The position numbers and the translations under genes are program-made. From positions 62,001 through 126,000 of the forward strand of contig NZ_JYHV01000018.1 in NCBI RefSeq assembly GCF_000952685.1: 64,000 nucleotides of DNA, given 5' to 3'. Source of the stretch: Stutzerimonas stutzeri. Its GTDB lineage: Bacteria; Pseudomonadota; Gammaproteobacteria; Pseudomonadales; Pseudomonadaceae. This document shows, piece after piece, positions 10,721-20,660 of the stretch (positions within the stretch are counted from its first letter, which is position 1; each line of letters begins with the position of its first letter). The notes below the pieces were generated by a model that saw nothing but the letters and a program-made list of their open reading frames with translations, had not been told where the DNA came from and searched no databases.

Positions 10721-13700
10721 CAGACAGCCCCTCCAATCTTCTCCACGTTCACCAGAAACGACTTGAACTCTGGTGTCTGCGTGTTTCCGTCACCCACGAA
10801 GGGGGTGAGGGTGTTGGTCAGATGTGCCTTCTTGGCCACACCCTTGAAGCCCCAATGGATGGGAATGCCGATCTGGTGCACCGTCCGGCCATCGATCTGC
10901 AGCGGAATTAGCCGCTTGGTCACCACCGCGACCGCTGTAATGAAGCCCCGCTTGGACGTCACCCTTACCCGATCGCCTGCAGCTATGCCCAACTCCTCGG
11001 CAAGTACGGTACTGATCTCGACGAATTTCTCCGGCTGGGCGATGGCGTTGAGCCGGGCATGTGTCGTCCAGTAGTGGAAATGCTCAGTGAGGCGATAGGT
11101 CGTCGCCGCATAAGGGAAATCCTTGTTGGAGCCGAACGAGTCGCGATCCTGCTCGAACACACGGGCGATCGGATTGTGCAGCGCTAATGGATTGTTCGGA
11201 CTCAGCGGGTTCCGGTCGATCGGGGTTTCCATGGGCTCGTAATGTTCCGGGAACGGTCCTTCGTTCAACCACTGCGAGGCGAAAAGCTGCCCGCATCCGG
11301 TCTGCGTGACGATGAACGGACCGACGCCCTGGGAAGGTGGCGAAGTCAGCGGGAAGTCCGGGACGTCCGCGCCCGTCCAGCGCTCGCCGTTCCACCAGAT
11401 GAATGCCTTGTTGGGTGCCCACGGTGTGCCGTCGGGCCGCGCCGAAGCACGGTTGTAGAGCAGCCGGCGGTTCATCGGCCAGGACCAGGCCCACTCCAGC
11501 GTATTGCCGGTGTTATAGGGATCGGAGTTGTCGCGCCGGGCCATCATGTTGCCTTCTTCGGTCCAGGCGCCTGAGTAGATCCAGCACCCGCAAGCGGTCG
11601 AACCGTCGGCGCGAAGCTCGCTGAAGTCGTTGAGCAGTTCACCCTTGCGACGAACGACGTTACCGGCATCGTCGGTCAGGTCGACCAGCGCGCGGCCGTT
11701 GTACTCTTGCGCCAGTTCCGCCGCTTTGGGGAATTTCGGATCCTTGTAATTCCAGGTGAGATTCAGAATCGGATCCGGGAAAGCGCCGCCCTCCTCCTGA
11801 TACAGATGCTTCAGACGCAACATGACCTCGCCAAGAATCTCGGAATCGGTCATCGACTCGCCAGGGCCAGGTGCTGCCTTCTCGTGCCATTGCAGCCAGC
11901 GCGAGCTGTTGGTGATGGAGCCGTCGTCCTCGGCGAAGCACGTGGTGGGCAGGCGGAAAACCTCGGTGCCGATCTTCGAGGGATCGACATCATGGTATTC
12001 GCCGAAGTTCTTCCAGAACTCGCCTGTCTCCACCTTCAGCGGATCCATGAGTACCAGGTACTTGAGCTTCGACAGGCCATCCATGACCTTGGCCTTGTTC
12101 GGGAACGCGGCCAGGATGTTGAAGCCTTGGCAGAAGGCGCCGGTCATCTTGCCCAGGGTCATGTCGTTGATGGCGTAGAGCACGTCATAGATCGGCACGG
12201 ACAGCTTCGGCAACCAGTCGTAGCACCAGTCGTTTTCAGCGGTGGCGACATCGCCGTACCAATCCTTCATCAGGCTGACGAAGAAGCGCTCATAGAATTT
12301 CCAGTACGACACCTCACCTTCGACCAGCGGCTGTTTGATCCGCGTCTTCATGTAGTCGGCGTAACTTTGCAGATTCACCGATGGCAGGTTCAGGTAGCCC
12401 GGCAGCAGATTGGATAGCAGGCCGATGTCCGTCAGGCCCTGAATGTTGGAATGCCCACGCAATGCGTTCACGCCGCCGCCCGGCATGCCCATGTTGCCGA
12501 GCAGCAGTTGCACCATGGCACCACAGCGGATCATCTGCGAGCCGATGGTGTGCTGCGTCCATCCGAGCGCGTAGAGGATGGTCATGGTCTTGTCCGGCGC
12601 CGAGGTCTGCGCCATCAAATCCCAGATTTCCATCACTTTGTCCCGCGGCATGCCGCAGATATTCTCGACCTGCTCGACGGTGTAACGGCTGTAATGCTGG
12701 CGCATAAGCTGGAACACGCAGCGCGGGTGCTCGAGCGTTGGGTCGGAGCGAGCGAAGCCCCGCTCGTCCAGCTCGAAATTCCAGGTCTCGCGGTTGTAGG
12801 TCCGGTCTTCGGAGTTGTAGCCGGTGAACAGCCCTTCCTCGAAGCCGAAGCCTTCTTTGACGATCAGGCGAGCATCGGTGTACTCGCGGACGTACTCGTG
12901 AGCGTAGCGGTCGGATTCGATCAGGTAGTTGATGAAACCGCCGAGGAACACGATGTCCGTACCGGTCCGGAGCCAGGCGTGATAATCGGCAACCGCTGTG
13001 GTTCGGTTGTAGCGAGGGTCGATGGAAATCAGGATCGCGTTGCTGCGCTCCTTGGCATGCATGACCCAACGGAAGCCCACCGGATGCGCTTCGGCCGAAT
13101 TGCCGCCCATCGACAGGATGACGTTAGCGTTGGCAATGTCGACCCAGTGGTTCGTCATGGCACCGCGACCAAATGTTGGGGCAAGACCTGCCACCGTTGG
13201 TCCGTGTCAAACGCGCGCCTGGTTGTCGATCTGAAGGATGCCAAGTGCCCGTGTGATCTTCTGCGTGAGATAGGCCGTCTCGTTGGTGCAGGCTGACGCC
13301 GCCACCATCGAGGTGGTCAACCAGCGATTGACCAGCCGCCCCTGTTCGTCATGCGTTTCGAAATTCTTGTCGCGATCGTCCTTCATGTGACGCGCGATGC
13401 GTGTGAAGGCTTCATCCCAGCTGATGCGCTTCCATTCGTTGGTGAACGGCTCGCGTACTTCCGGGTATTTGACCCGGGACTCGCTCTTGATGAAGTCCAG
13501 CACACCCGCTCCACGTGGACAGAGCGAGCCGCGGCTGACCGGGTGATCCGGATCGCCTTCGACGTGATAGATATCGTCGATGACATTGGCGGCACCATCG
13601 CCGCGGGAGTAGAGCAACATGCCGCAACCTACCGAGCAGTAGGTACAAATGTTGCGGGCTATCTTTGCGCCGGTCAGTTTGAACTGACGAATCGACGCGA

Positions 13701-13800
13701 CGGCTTCATCAGGCGCAAATCCCATCATGGCCATGCTCGATGCGCCTACACCTGCCGCACCGAACTTGAGGAACTGTCGCCGGGATACTCGCACGGTCAT
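10720..13800 (-). CDS. fdnG: Formate dehydrogenase alpha subunit, selenocysteine protein
   Basis: Periplasmic molybdenum or tungsten catalytic subunit that oxidises formate to CO2. The frame is continuous from 13800 to 10720 except for one in-frame TGA at 13209-13207. That codon falls in the motif R-V-U-H-G-P-T-V, exactly where FdnG/FdoG carry selenocysteine, so it is residue 198 rather than a stop. Total length is 1026 residues (E. coli FdnG 1015). The N-terminus has a twin-arginine signal (SRRQFLK plus a hydrophobic stretch). A [4Fe-4S] site follows (CTYCSVGCG, then CPRG). A SECIS-like hairpin lies just after the TGA. Function requires selABC elsewhere in the genome. Confidence 0.96.
13167..13202 (-). 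promoter_or_regulatory. bSECIS element of fdnG
   Basis: Beginning four bases after the TGA codon on the minus strand, GACCAA (13202-13197) pairs perfectly with TTGGTC (13172-13167). Inside this, GGCA (13192-13189) pairs with TGCC (13183-13180) around the loop GGTCT. The short apical stem with a G-U-containing loop at this distance from the TGA is the form recognised by SelB in E. coli fdnG and fdhF. Confidence 0.85.
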
Positions 13801-13957
13801 CGGTATCTCCTGTTACTCGTTATGTTCTCCCCATCTGAATCATCGACTGCAGGCGCTCTGGGATGGTTCCTGCAGGGCGATCGATGAGTCGGCGCCTGTT
13901 CGCTGCGCTCGTTCAAGGCTAGCTGGAGATTCGGCGATGGAAAGGTCACCTGTCGAG

Positions 13958-14875
13958 TCAGGCGTCAAGCCCCTTCAACAGGCGCGCCGAAATGCCCTGG
14001 CGCGTCGATGCGTAGTCGGACCAGGGATCCTCTCGCATCTGCTCCAGGCGCTCGTGCAGGTTGTGAATGGTCCACTGATCCGCCCCGGCGATCTGCTCCA
14101 GCTCATCGCGCCTGATAGGTACGGAAACCGGCAATCCCGGTCTCGCACGAGCCGAGTAAGCCGCCACGGTGCTGGCGCCCCTCTGATTGCGCAGGTAATC
14201 GACGAAGATCTTTCCGACGCGATTCTTCGGCCCCATCTTTTCCACGATCTTTTCGGGCGCCTGTGTGGCGAGGCGCGCCGTCACGCCGCGCGCGAATTCG
14301 TTGATGCAGTCCCAGCCCTGGCGACGGTCGATCGGCACCACCACGTGCATGCCACGCCCGCCACTGGTTTTGAGAAACGCCTTGAGGCCCAGGCCGGCAA
14401 GCAGCTCCAGGGTCATCGACGTCGCTTCGATCATGCTCGACCATGGCAATGCGGGATCCGGATCGAGGTCGAAAACGATCCGATCCGGGCGATCGATACG
14501 GTCGCTGCGGGCATTCCATGTATGAAATTCGACGGTGCCCATCTGCACCGCCTCGACGACAGCGGTGATGTTGTCCGCCTGGATCAGACGCGCATGTTCA
14601 GGGTCCAGTGATTTGTCCAGGACGCGCATGTGCGGCATTTTCAAACGCCCGCAATGGCGCTGGAAAAAATTCTCACCATCCACCCCATCCGGAGCACGGA
14701 CGATGGACAACGGCCGGTTGCGCAGATGCGGCGTCAGCCAGTCGCCGACGGCCAGATAATACTCAGCCAGTTGCAGCTTGGTGCCGCCGCTGCGTGCGTC
14801 GATGACCCGTTGCGGATTGCTGATACCAATGCCACCCACGTCAGGGCGGCCGCTCTTGCCGGATGCTGCGGACAT
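13958..14875 (-). CDS. Stand-alone LigD-type polymerase/primase domain
   Basis: 305 residues matching the polymerase (Prim-Pol, AEP-like) domain of the bacterial end-joining ligase LigD, with neither the ligase nor the phosphoesterase domain. The metal-binding Asp pair is in VFDLDPDP, the nucleotide-binding loop is TSGGRGMHVV, and a third Asp lies in IFVDYLRNQRG. It would add nucleotides, often ribonucleotides, at broken DNA ends held by Ku. It is 15 bp downstream of the Ku gene on the same strand, so the two are probably one operon. A ligase partner must be encoded elsewhere. Confidence 0.88.
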   Translation of the reverse strand: MSAASGKSGRPDVGGIGISNPQRVIDARSGGTKLQLAEYYLAVGDWLTPHLRNRPLSIVRAPDGVDGENFFQRHCGRLKMPHMRVLDKSLDPEHARLIQADNITAVVEAVQMGTVEFHTWNARSDRIDRPDRIVFDLDPDPALPWSSMIEATSMTLELLAGLGLKAFLKTSGGRGMHVVVPIDRRQGWDCINEFARGVTARLATQAPEKIVEKMGPKNRVGKIFVDYLRNQRGASTVAAYSARARPGLPVSVPIRRDELEQIAGADQWTIHNLHERLEQMREDPWSDYASTRQGISARLLKGLDA

Positions 14876-14890
14876 GGCTACCTCATGAGG

Positions 14891-15889
14891 TCAGCTGGCC
14901 TTCTTGCTGCTGGATTTGCTAGCCGTGCTCTTGCGTGCAGCCGGCGCCTTGCTGCCGGATTTGCTTGCGGTCGACTTGCTCGCCGTCTTGCCCTTGCCGG
15001 AGGCACTTTTGCTCGGTGTGCGTTTAGCCGGTGCGGCCTGTTCTTCGTCGGCTTCCTCCTCGTTTTCGACCTCATCCGCAGGCGCGGCTTTTTTGGCGGT
15101 CTTGCCCGCCAGGCTGCGCTTGAGCAACTCGGTAAGGTCAATGACATCGGCGCTGCGACGGTCGACGGCTTCTTCCGGCCCGCCGACAGCCTCGATCTTG
15201 CCTTCGCGGGCCTTGGTTTCCACCAGATCCATGATCTGGTCCTGGAAGGTGTCCTTGTACTGCTCGGGATTCCATTCTTCGCTCATGTCCTCCACCAGGC
15301 GCTTGGCCATCTCCAGCTCGCGAGGATTCAAATCGGTGTTTAGCGCCTCGTCCTTCATCTCGAGGTATTCCACGCCGCGGACCTCATCGGCCCAGCGCAG
15401 CGTATTCATCACCAGAGCCTTGCCCAGCGGCATGACCACTGCCAGGTGCTGCTTGTTACGCAGCACAACGTTGGCGATACCGACTTTGCCGGTCTGGATC
15501 AGCGTTTCGCGCAACAGCGCATAGACCTTCTCGCCCCGTCGATCGGGCGTGAGGTAGTACGGCGTATCGATGTAGAGAAAGGATATGTCCTTGGCATCGA
15601 CGAAGGCGACGATGTCCACCGTCTGCGTGGCTTTCGGATGGGCTGCCTTGATCTCTTCGTCGCTGATCACGACGTAATTGCCCTTCTCGTATTCCACGCC
15701 CTTGACGATATTCTCACTGTCGATGTCTTCGCCTGTGGTCTTGTTGATGCGCTTGTAACCGACCCGATCCATGCTGCGTTTATCCAGCCAGTCGAAGTCG
15801 ATTCCCTGGCGCGTGGTGGCCGGCACCAACGCGACAGGGATATGCACCAGACCGAAACTGACCGCGCCCTTCCAGATCGTGCGAGGCAT
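14891..15889 (-). CDS. ku: Non-homologous end-joining protein Ku
   Basis: Homodimeric DNA-end-binding protein that recruits LigD to double-strand breaks. The N-terminus (MPRTIWKGAVSFGLVHIPV) is diagnostic for bacterial Ku. It has 332 residues, with the Ku core at about 1-255. A long C-terminal tail (about 265-332) is made almost entirely of Lys, Ala and Ser, of the kind that lets some bacterial Ku proteins bind DNA internally. An AGGAG ribosome binding site precedes the ATG. It is followed by the LigD-type polymerase gene. Confidence 0.95.
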   Translation of the reverse strand: MPRTIWKGAVSFGLVHIPVALVPATTRQGIDFDWLDKRSMDRVGYKRINKTTGEDIDSENIVKGVEYEKGNYVVISDEEIKAAHPKATQTVDIVAFVDAKDISFLYIDTPYYLTPDRRGEKVYALLRETLIQTGKVGIANVVLRNKQHLAVVMPLGKALVMNTLRWADEVRGVEYLEMKDEALNTDLNPRELEMAKRLVEDMSEEWNPEQYKDTFQDQIMDLVETKAREGKIEAVGGPEEAVDRRSADVIDLTELLKRSLAGKTAKKAAPADEVENEEEADEEQAAPAKRTPSKSASGKGKTASKSTASKSGSKAPAARKSTASKSSSKKAS

Positions 15890-15913
15890 AGCCTTTCTCC
15901 TGTTTGCTGTTGG

Positions 15914-16771
<858 letters not shown>

Positions 16772-16872
16772 GCAAAAATCCTCCGTCAAGGTGAATAACC
16801 TGTCTTCGGAGGACTTGAGCCGCGTGGGAAAAGTTTCTGTGAAGCGATGAGAGGGCCGCGGTATGGCCCTGC

Positions 16873-17889
16873 TCAGTCGACGCGAAGCGCGACTCGACCG
16901 CGCGGTATGCCACTTTCAACGTACCGATGCGCTTCGACCACGTCATCGAAACCAAACACCTTATCGACCTGAGGTGTAATCAACCGATCGACCGTGAGCT
17001 GGTTGATATGCAACAGCGCGCGCTCGACCGCTTCGCGATTCTGCTTGATGCCCAACTCCGGCTGCCCGGTGAAGTCGCATAGGCAGTGAAGAAAGAACTT
17101 GAAGTTCTTCTTGAAGGCCGCACACGCCGGAAATGCCGTTTCGTTGCCGCCGTTGAGCCCGTAGAGGATAAGTTTGCCACGCGGCGCGATAACGTCACCC
17201 AGAAGCTTCATCTGCGAGCCGCCACATGCATCGAGCACCACCTCGACGCCGGCACCGCCGGTAATCTTCTGCAGTCGTCCGACCAGATCCTCCTCTTCGG
17301 TCACGATCACCGTTTCGGCGCCCAGTTCGCGCAGGAAATCGCGGTCCTCGGCCGTCTCGCACGTGGCGATCACTCTTGCACCCAGCGCCTTCGCCACCTG
17401 GACTGCGGTCGGGCCGGTGCAATGGCGCGCCTGGGTCACCAGGACATATTGGTCGGGCTCGAGCTGCGCCAGTTCGACCAGCGCGAAATAAGACACCAGC
17501 GCCGGCGTGTAGTGAATGGAGGCTTCGATCGGTCCGAGCATGTCGGGGTAGTGAACGAGCGAGGTGTGCGGCAGCAGTGCATGCTCGCCGTACAGGGGAT
17601 ACTGGTTCAGGTCATGGGCGGGGAAGCTCGCCACCTGGTCGCCGATGGCGAAACCGTTCACCTCGTCGCCCACCGCCAGCACTTCGCCGGCGATCTCACT
17701 ACCAAGCCCGGACGGTAGTCGCGCATGGCGCGGCGCAAGATCCTGCCGCCAGAGCACGTCGTTCCAGCTGATGCCGATAGCACGAACGCCGATCAGAACT
17801 TCGCCGGGACCTGGCCGTGGAACGTCCTGCTGCTCATAGCACAGGACCTCGGCCGGGCCGAACTGGTGGAAACGAATGATACGGGACAT
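16873..17889 (-). CDS. mexS: MDR-family oxidoreductase MexS
   Basis: A 338-residue medium-chain dehydrogenase/quinone oxidoreductase-like protein. It has a GroES-like N-terminal half and an NAD(P)-binding C-terminal half. The four-cysteine structural zinc loop of classical alcohol dehydrogenases is absent. Position and length match MexS (PA2491, 339 residues), which sits divergently beside mexT. In P. aeruginosa, loss of MexS activates MexT and raises MexEF-OprN, apparently because a reactive metabolite accumulates. Assignment rests on similarity, length and the adjoining mexT-mexEF-oprN genes. Confidence 0.88.
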   Translation of the reverse strand: MSRIIRFHQFGPAEVLCYEQQDVPRPGPGEVLIGVRAIGISWNDVLWRQDLAPRHARLPSGLGSEIAGEVLAVGDEVNGFAIGDQVASFPAHDLNQYPLYGEHALLPHTSLVHYPDMLGPIEASIHYTPALVSYFALVELAQLEPDQYVLVTQARHCTGPTAVQVAKALGARVIATCETAEDRDFLRELGAETVIVTEEEDLVGRLQKITGGAGVEVVLDACGGSQMKLLGDVIAPRGKLILYGLNGGNETAFPACAAFKKNFKFFLHCLCDFTGQPELGIKQNREAVERALLHINQLTVDRLITPQVDKVFGFDDVVEAHRYVESGIPRGRVALRVD

Positions 17890-17962
17890 TGAAAGACCCC
17901 TCGGTTTACTACTGTGTTAGTGACTCTATCTGCACCTTCGGCACAACTCCAGCCGTGATTCC

Positions 17963-17986
17963 CGCATTCCGCTCGATAGTTGCCAT
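17963..17986. promoter_or_regulatory. Candidate MexT (nod-box-like) site
   Basis: Against the described MexT consensus ATCA-N5-GTCGAT-N4-ACYAT, this stretch reads CGCA-N5-CTCGAT-N4-GCCAT, 11 of 15 defined positions. It lies about 75 bp upstream of the mexS ATG in the mexS-mexT gap, where MexT binds in P. aeruginosa. The match is imperfect, so this is a candidate only. Confidence 0.35.
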
Positions 17987-18023
17987 GCGCAGGAATGATG
18001 GTGTTATGTATGTAAAGCCGCAT

Positions 18024-18042
18024 CACAACCTGCAGGTTTGTG
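18024..18042. promoter_or_regulatory. Inverted repeat in the mexS-mexT gap
   Basis: A perfect 12-bp palindrome, AACCTGCAGGTT (18027-18038), sits inside a slightly longer imperfect one (CACA on the left, TGTG on the right, one extra T). It lies about 115 bp upstream of the mexT ATG between the divergent genes and is a likely binding site for a dimeric regulator. Which regulator is unknown. Confidence 0.45.
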
Positions 18043-18153
18043 TAATTGCAAAGCGGAAATGGACATGCCGACGTCACGCCGATCTGTCTAGAATGCAGTC
18101 GCAACCTGAAGTCAGTCGCGCCCTTCGTCTGACCCCCGCTTGAAGTGAAAGGC

Positions 18154-19071
18154 ATGAATCGCAACGACCTTCGCCGTGTGGATCTGAACCTGCTCATTGT
18201 CTTCGAAACGCTGATGCACGAGCGCAGTGTGACGCGAGCGGCCGAAAAGCTGTTTCTCGGTCAGCCGGCGATCAGTGCCGCACTGGCGCGGCTGCGCACC
18301 TTGTTCGACGATCCGTTGTTCGTGCGTACGGGTCGCAGCATGGAACCGACCGCTCGAGCCCAGGAAATCGCCAGCCTGCTCTCCCCCGCGCTGGACTCGA
18401 TCTCCACCGCGGTCAGCCGTGCTTCGAGCTTCGACCCGGCCACCAGCGAGCTGGTGTTTCGGATCGGCCTGACCGACGAAGTCGAATTCGCTTTGCTGCC
18501 ACAACTGCTCCGGCGCATCCGTGCCGAAGCGCCGGGCGTGGTGCTGGTGATACGGCGCGCCAACTACCTGTTGATGCCGGGCCTGCTGGCGTCCGGCGAG
18601 ATATCGGTCGGCGTCTGCTATACCCAGGAGCTGCCAGCCAACGCCAAGCGCAAGATATTGCGCAGGCCGAAACCGATGCTGCTGCGTGCCGACAGCATTC
18701 CGGGCCGCATGACCATGGAAGACTACTGTTCGCGTCCGCATGCCATGGTCTCGTTCGCCGGCGACCTGAACGGTTATATCGACGAGGAGCTGGCGCTGCA
18801 CGGCTGCAAGCGCAAGGTGGTGCTGGCCGTACCGCAGTTCAACGGATTGGCAAGCCTGCTGGCAGGAACAGACCTGGTCGCAACCTTGCCGGACTATGCC
18901 GCATCTGCCCTCGCCGCCAATGGTGGTGTGCGCGCCGAGCCGCTGCCATTCGAGACCAGTCAGGACTTCGAACTGTCCATGGCCTGGCGTGGCGCGCAGG
19001 ACAACGATCCCGCTGAACGCTGGCTGCGCTCGCGTATTCAGATGTTCGTCGGCGACCCGGACAGTCTCTGA
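18154..19071 (+). CDS. mexT: LysR-type regulator MexT
   Basis: LysR-family activator of mexEF-oprN and mexS. The start MNRNDLRRVDLNLL and the HTH segment SVTRAAEKLFLGQPAISAAL match P. aeruginosa MexT closely. The product is 305 residues from the ATG at 18154; a GTG at 18145 is an alternative start. The C-terminal end (RWLRSRIQMFVGDPDSL) is equally characteristic. The gene is intact, with no sign of the small frameshifting duplication known in some P. aeruginosa strains. It is divergent from mexS and directly upstream of mexE on the same strand. Confidence 0.93.
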   Translation: MNRNDLRRVDLNLLIVFETLMHERSVTRAAEKLFLGQPAISAALARLRTLFDDPLFVRTGRSMEPTARAQEIASLLSPALDSISTAVSRASSFDPATSELVFRIGLTDEVEFALLPQLLRRIRAEAPGVVLVIRRANYLLMPGLLASGEISVGVCYTQELPANAKRKILRRPKPMLLRADSIPGRMTMEDYCSRPHAMVSFAGDLNGYIDEELALHGCKRKVVLAVPQFNGLASLLAGTDLVATLPDYAASALAANGGVRAEPLPFETSQDFELSMAWRGAQDNDPAERWLRSRIQMFVGDPDSL

Positions 19072-19331
19072 AGCTCCAAATCGCGAAGAGTTTCACCGAC
19101 CCTACCGGACCGTAATCCACCAACCGTGAGTCCACACCGCCCCGATCCTCATCGAGGTTCGGATGCGCTGGCGACACCACCTAATAGGTACCGGCGCCTC
19201 GTCCGCCATCGATGAAGCCATCGGCAACATCATCCTGGATGATATTCATATTCGCCTTGTTCGATTTCTGCATCGCAAGGCCAGCCGGCACACTCCCGCC
19301 ATCGATAAAAACCCGAGTTGCGGAGTCAAGC

Positions 19332-20561
19332 ATGGAACGTTCACTCAAAGCCTTGCGTTACCCACTGGTTGCGGTTGCCGCTGTCCTCGTTGGCGCATGC
19401 GGCCAAGCGCCAGAGGCCACCGAAGCGGCAATGCCGGCGCCACAGGTCAGCGTGGCTGAAGTCATCGAACAGCAAGTCACCGAATGGGACGAGCTCACCG
19501 GCCGCCTGGAGGCTCCGGAGTCGGTGGAGATTCGCCCGCGAGTGTCCGGCTTCATCGACAAGGTTGCCTTCGAGGAAGGCGCACTGGTCAAGAAAGGCGA
19601 TCTGTTGTTCCAAATCGACCCGAGGCCGTTCGAGGCGCAGGTGAAGCGCCTGCAAGCCGAGCTGCAGCAGGCCCGTGCTACTCAGCAGCGCACCGCCAGC
19701 GAAGCTCAGCGTGGTGAGCGTTTGCGCGCCAACAACGCTATCTCCGCCGAGCTCGCCGATGCCCGCGTCAGCGCCGCCAGCGAAGCGAAATCCGCCGTTG
19801 CTGCCATCCAGGCGCAACTGGAAGCCGCCAAACTGGATCTGAGCTTCACCCGTGTGACGGCACCGATCGATGGCCGTGCCGGGCGTGCCCTGATCACCGC
19901 CGGGAACCTGGTCAATGCCGGCGAGGCCTTGCTGACGACACTGGTTTCCACCGACAAGGTCTACGCCTACTTCGAGGCCGACGAGCGCACCTACCTGAAA
20001 TACCGCGAGTTGGCACGCGAAGGCGCGCGGGGGGAAGAAACGCCCGTTTACCTCGGTCTTTCCAGCGAGGACGGTCATCCGCATCTGGGTCATATGGACT
20101 TCATCGACAACCAGGTCGATCCACGTACCGGCACCATTCGCGGCCGCGCCGTGTTCGACAACCGTGACGGGCGCTTCACCCCGGGGCTTTACGCGCGTCT
20201 GAAGCTGGTTGGTAGCGCCACCTACGAGGCGGTGTTGATCAAGGACGTCGCGGTGGGAACCGATCTCGGCAAGAAGTTCGTGCTGGTTCTGGGCGATGAC
20301 GGCAAGGTGAGTTATCGCTCCGTTGAGCTGGGGCCGAAGCTCGAAGGTCTGCGCATCGTGCGCAACGGCTTGCATGAAGGCGAGACCATTGTCGTCAACG
20401 GCCTGCAGCGTGTGCGTCCGGGCAGCCCAGTACAGCCGCAGAACGTACCGATGGCTGATGCCGACACCCTCGCTGCGCTACGTGAGCAAAACCGTGCCAT
20501 CACGGCAGCGTTCAAGACCGAAGTCGTCGAGCACAACGTGGCGCGCCGTCCAAGCAGCTGA
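19332..20561 (+). CDS. mexE: RND efflux periplasmic adaptor MexE
   Basis: Membrane-fusion protein of 409 residues (MexE 414). The start at 19332 gives a lipoprotein signal with the lipobox LVGAC; an upstream in-frame ATG at 19212 would bury this signal and is rejected. The beta-barrel/lipoyl/alpha-hairpin order is visible: the lipoyl half-motif RVSGFIDKVAFEEGALVKKG near residue 70, a coiled-coil hairpin at about 100-165, then TAPIDGRAG. It bridges MexF and OprN. The 260-bp upstream region contains a weak nod-box-like match near 19211-19236. First gene of mexEF-oprN. Confidence 0.93.
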   Translation: MERSLKALRYPLVAVAAVLVGACGQAPEATEAAMPAPQVSVAEVIEQQVTEWDELTGRLEAPESVEIRPRVSGFIDKVAFEEGALVKKGDLLFQIDPRPFEAQVKRLQAELQQARATQQRTASEAQRGERLRANNAISAELADARVSAASEAKSAVAAIQAQLEAAKLDLSFTRVTAPIDGRAGRALITAGNLVNAGEALLTTLVSTDKVYAYFEADERTYLKYRELAREGARGEETPVYLGLSSEDGHPHLGHMDFIDNQVDPRTGTIRGRAVFDNRDGRFTPGLYARLKLVGSATYEAVLIKDVAVGTDLGKKFVLVLGDDGKVSYRSVELGPKLEGLRIVRNGLHEGETIVVNGLQRVRPGSPVQPQNVPMADADTLAALREQNRAITAAFKTEVVEHNVARRPSS

Positions 20562-20660
20562 GGCATCCGTTAACCCCCGTAGACCGTGCGCCTCGGCGCA
20601 CCCTTAGAAAATCGATTCCGTCAGGGCGCGCCATGCGCGCCCTCGCCCCCGGAGTGCGTC

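Noticed and set aside
13194..13220. Formate dehydrogenase alpha gene interrupted by a stop, looking like a split or broken gene
   Set aside because: The TGA is in frame at the known selenocysteine position, is followed by a SECIS-like hairpin, and the protein sequence continues without a gap on both sides.
19211..19236. MexT box upstream of mexE
   Set aside because: Only a loose match to the consensus (several core positions differ), so it is mentioned in the mexE entry but not listed as a site.
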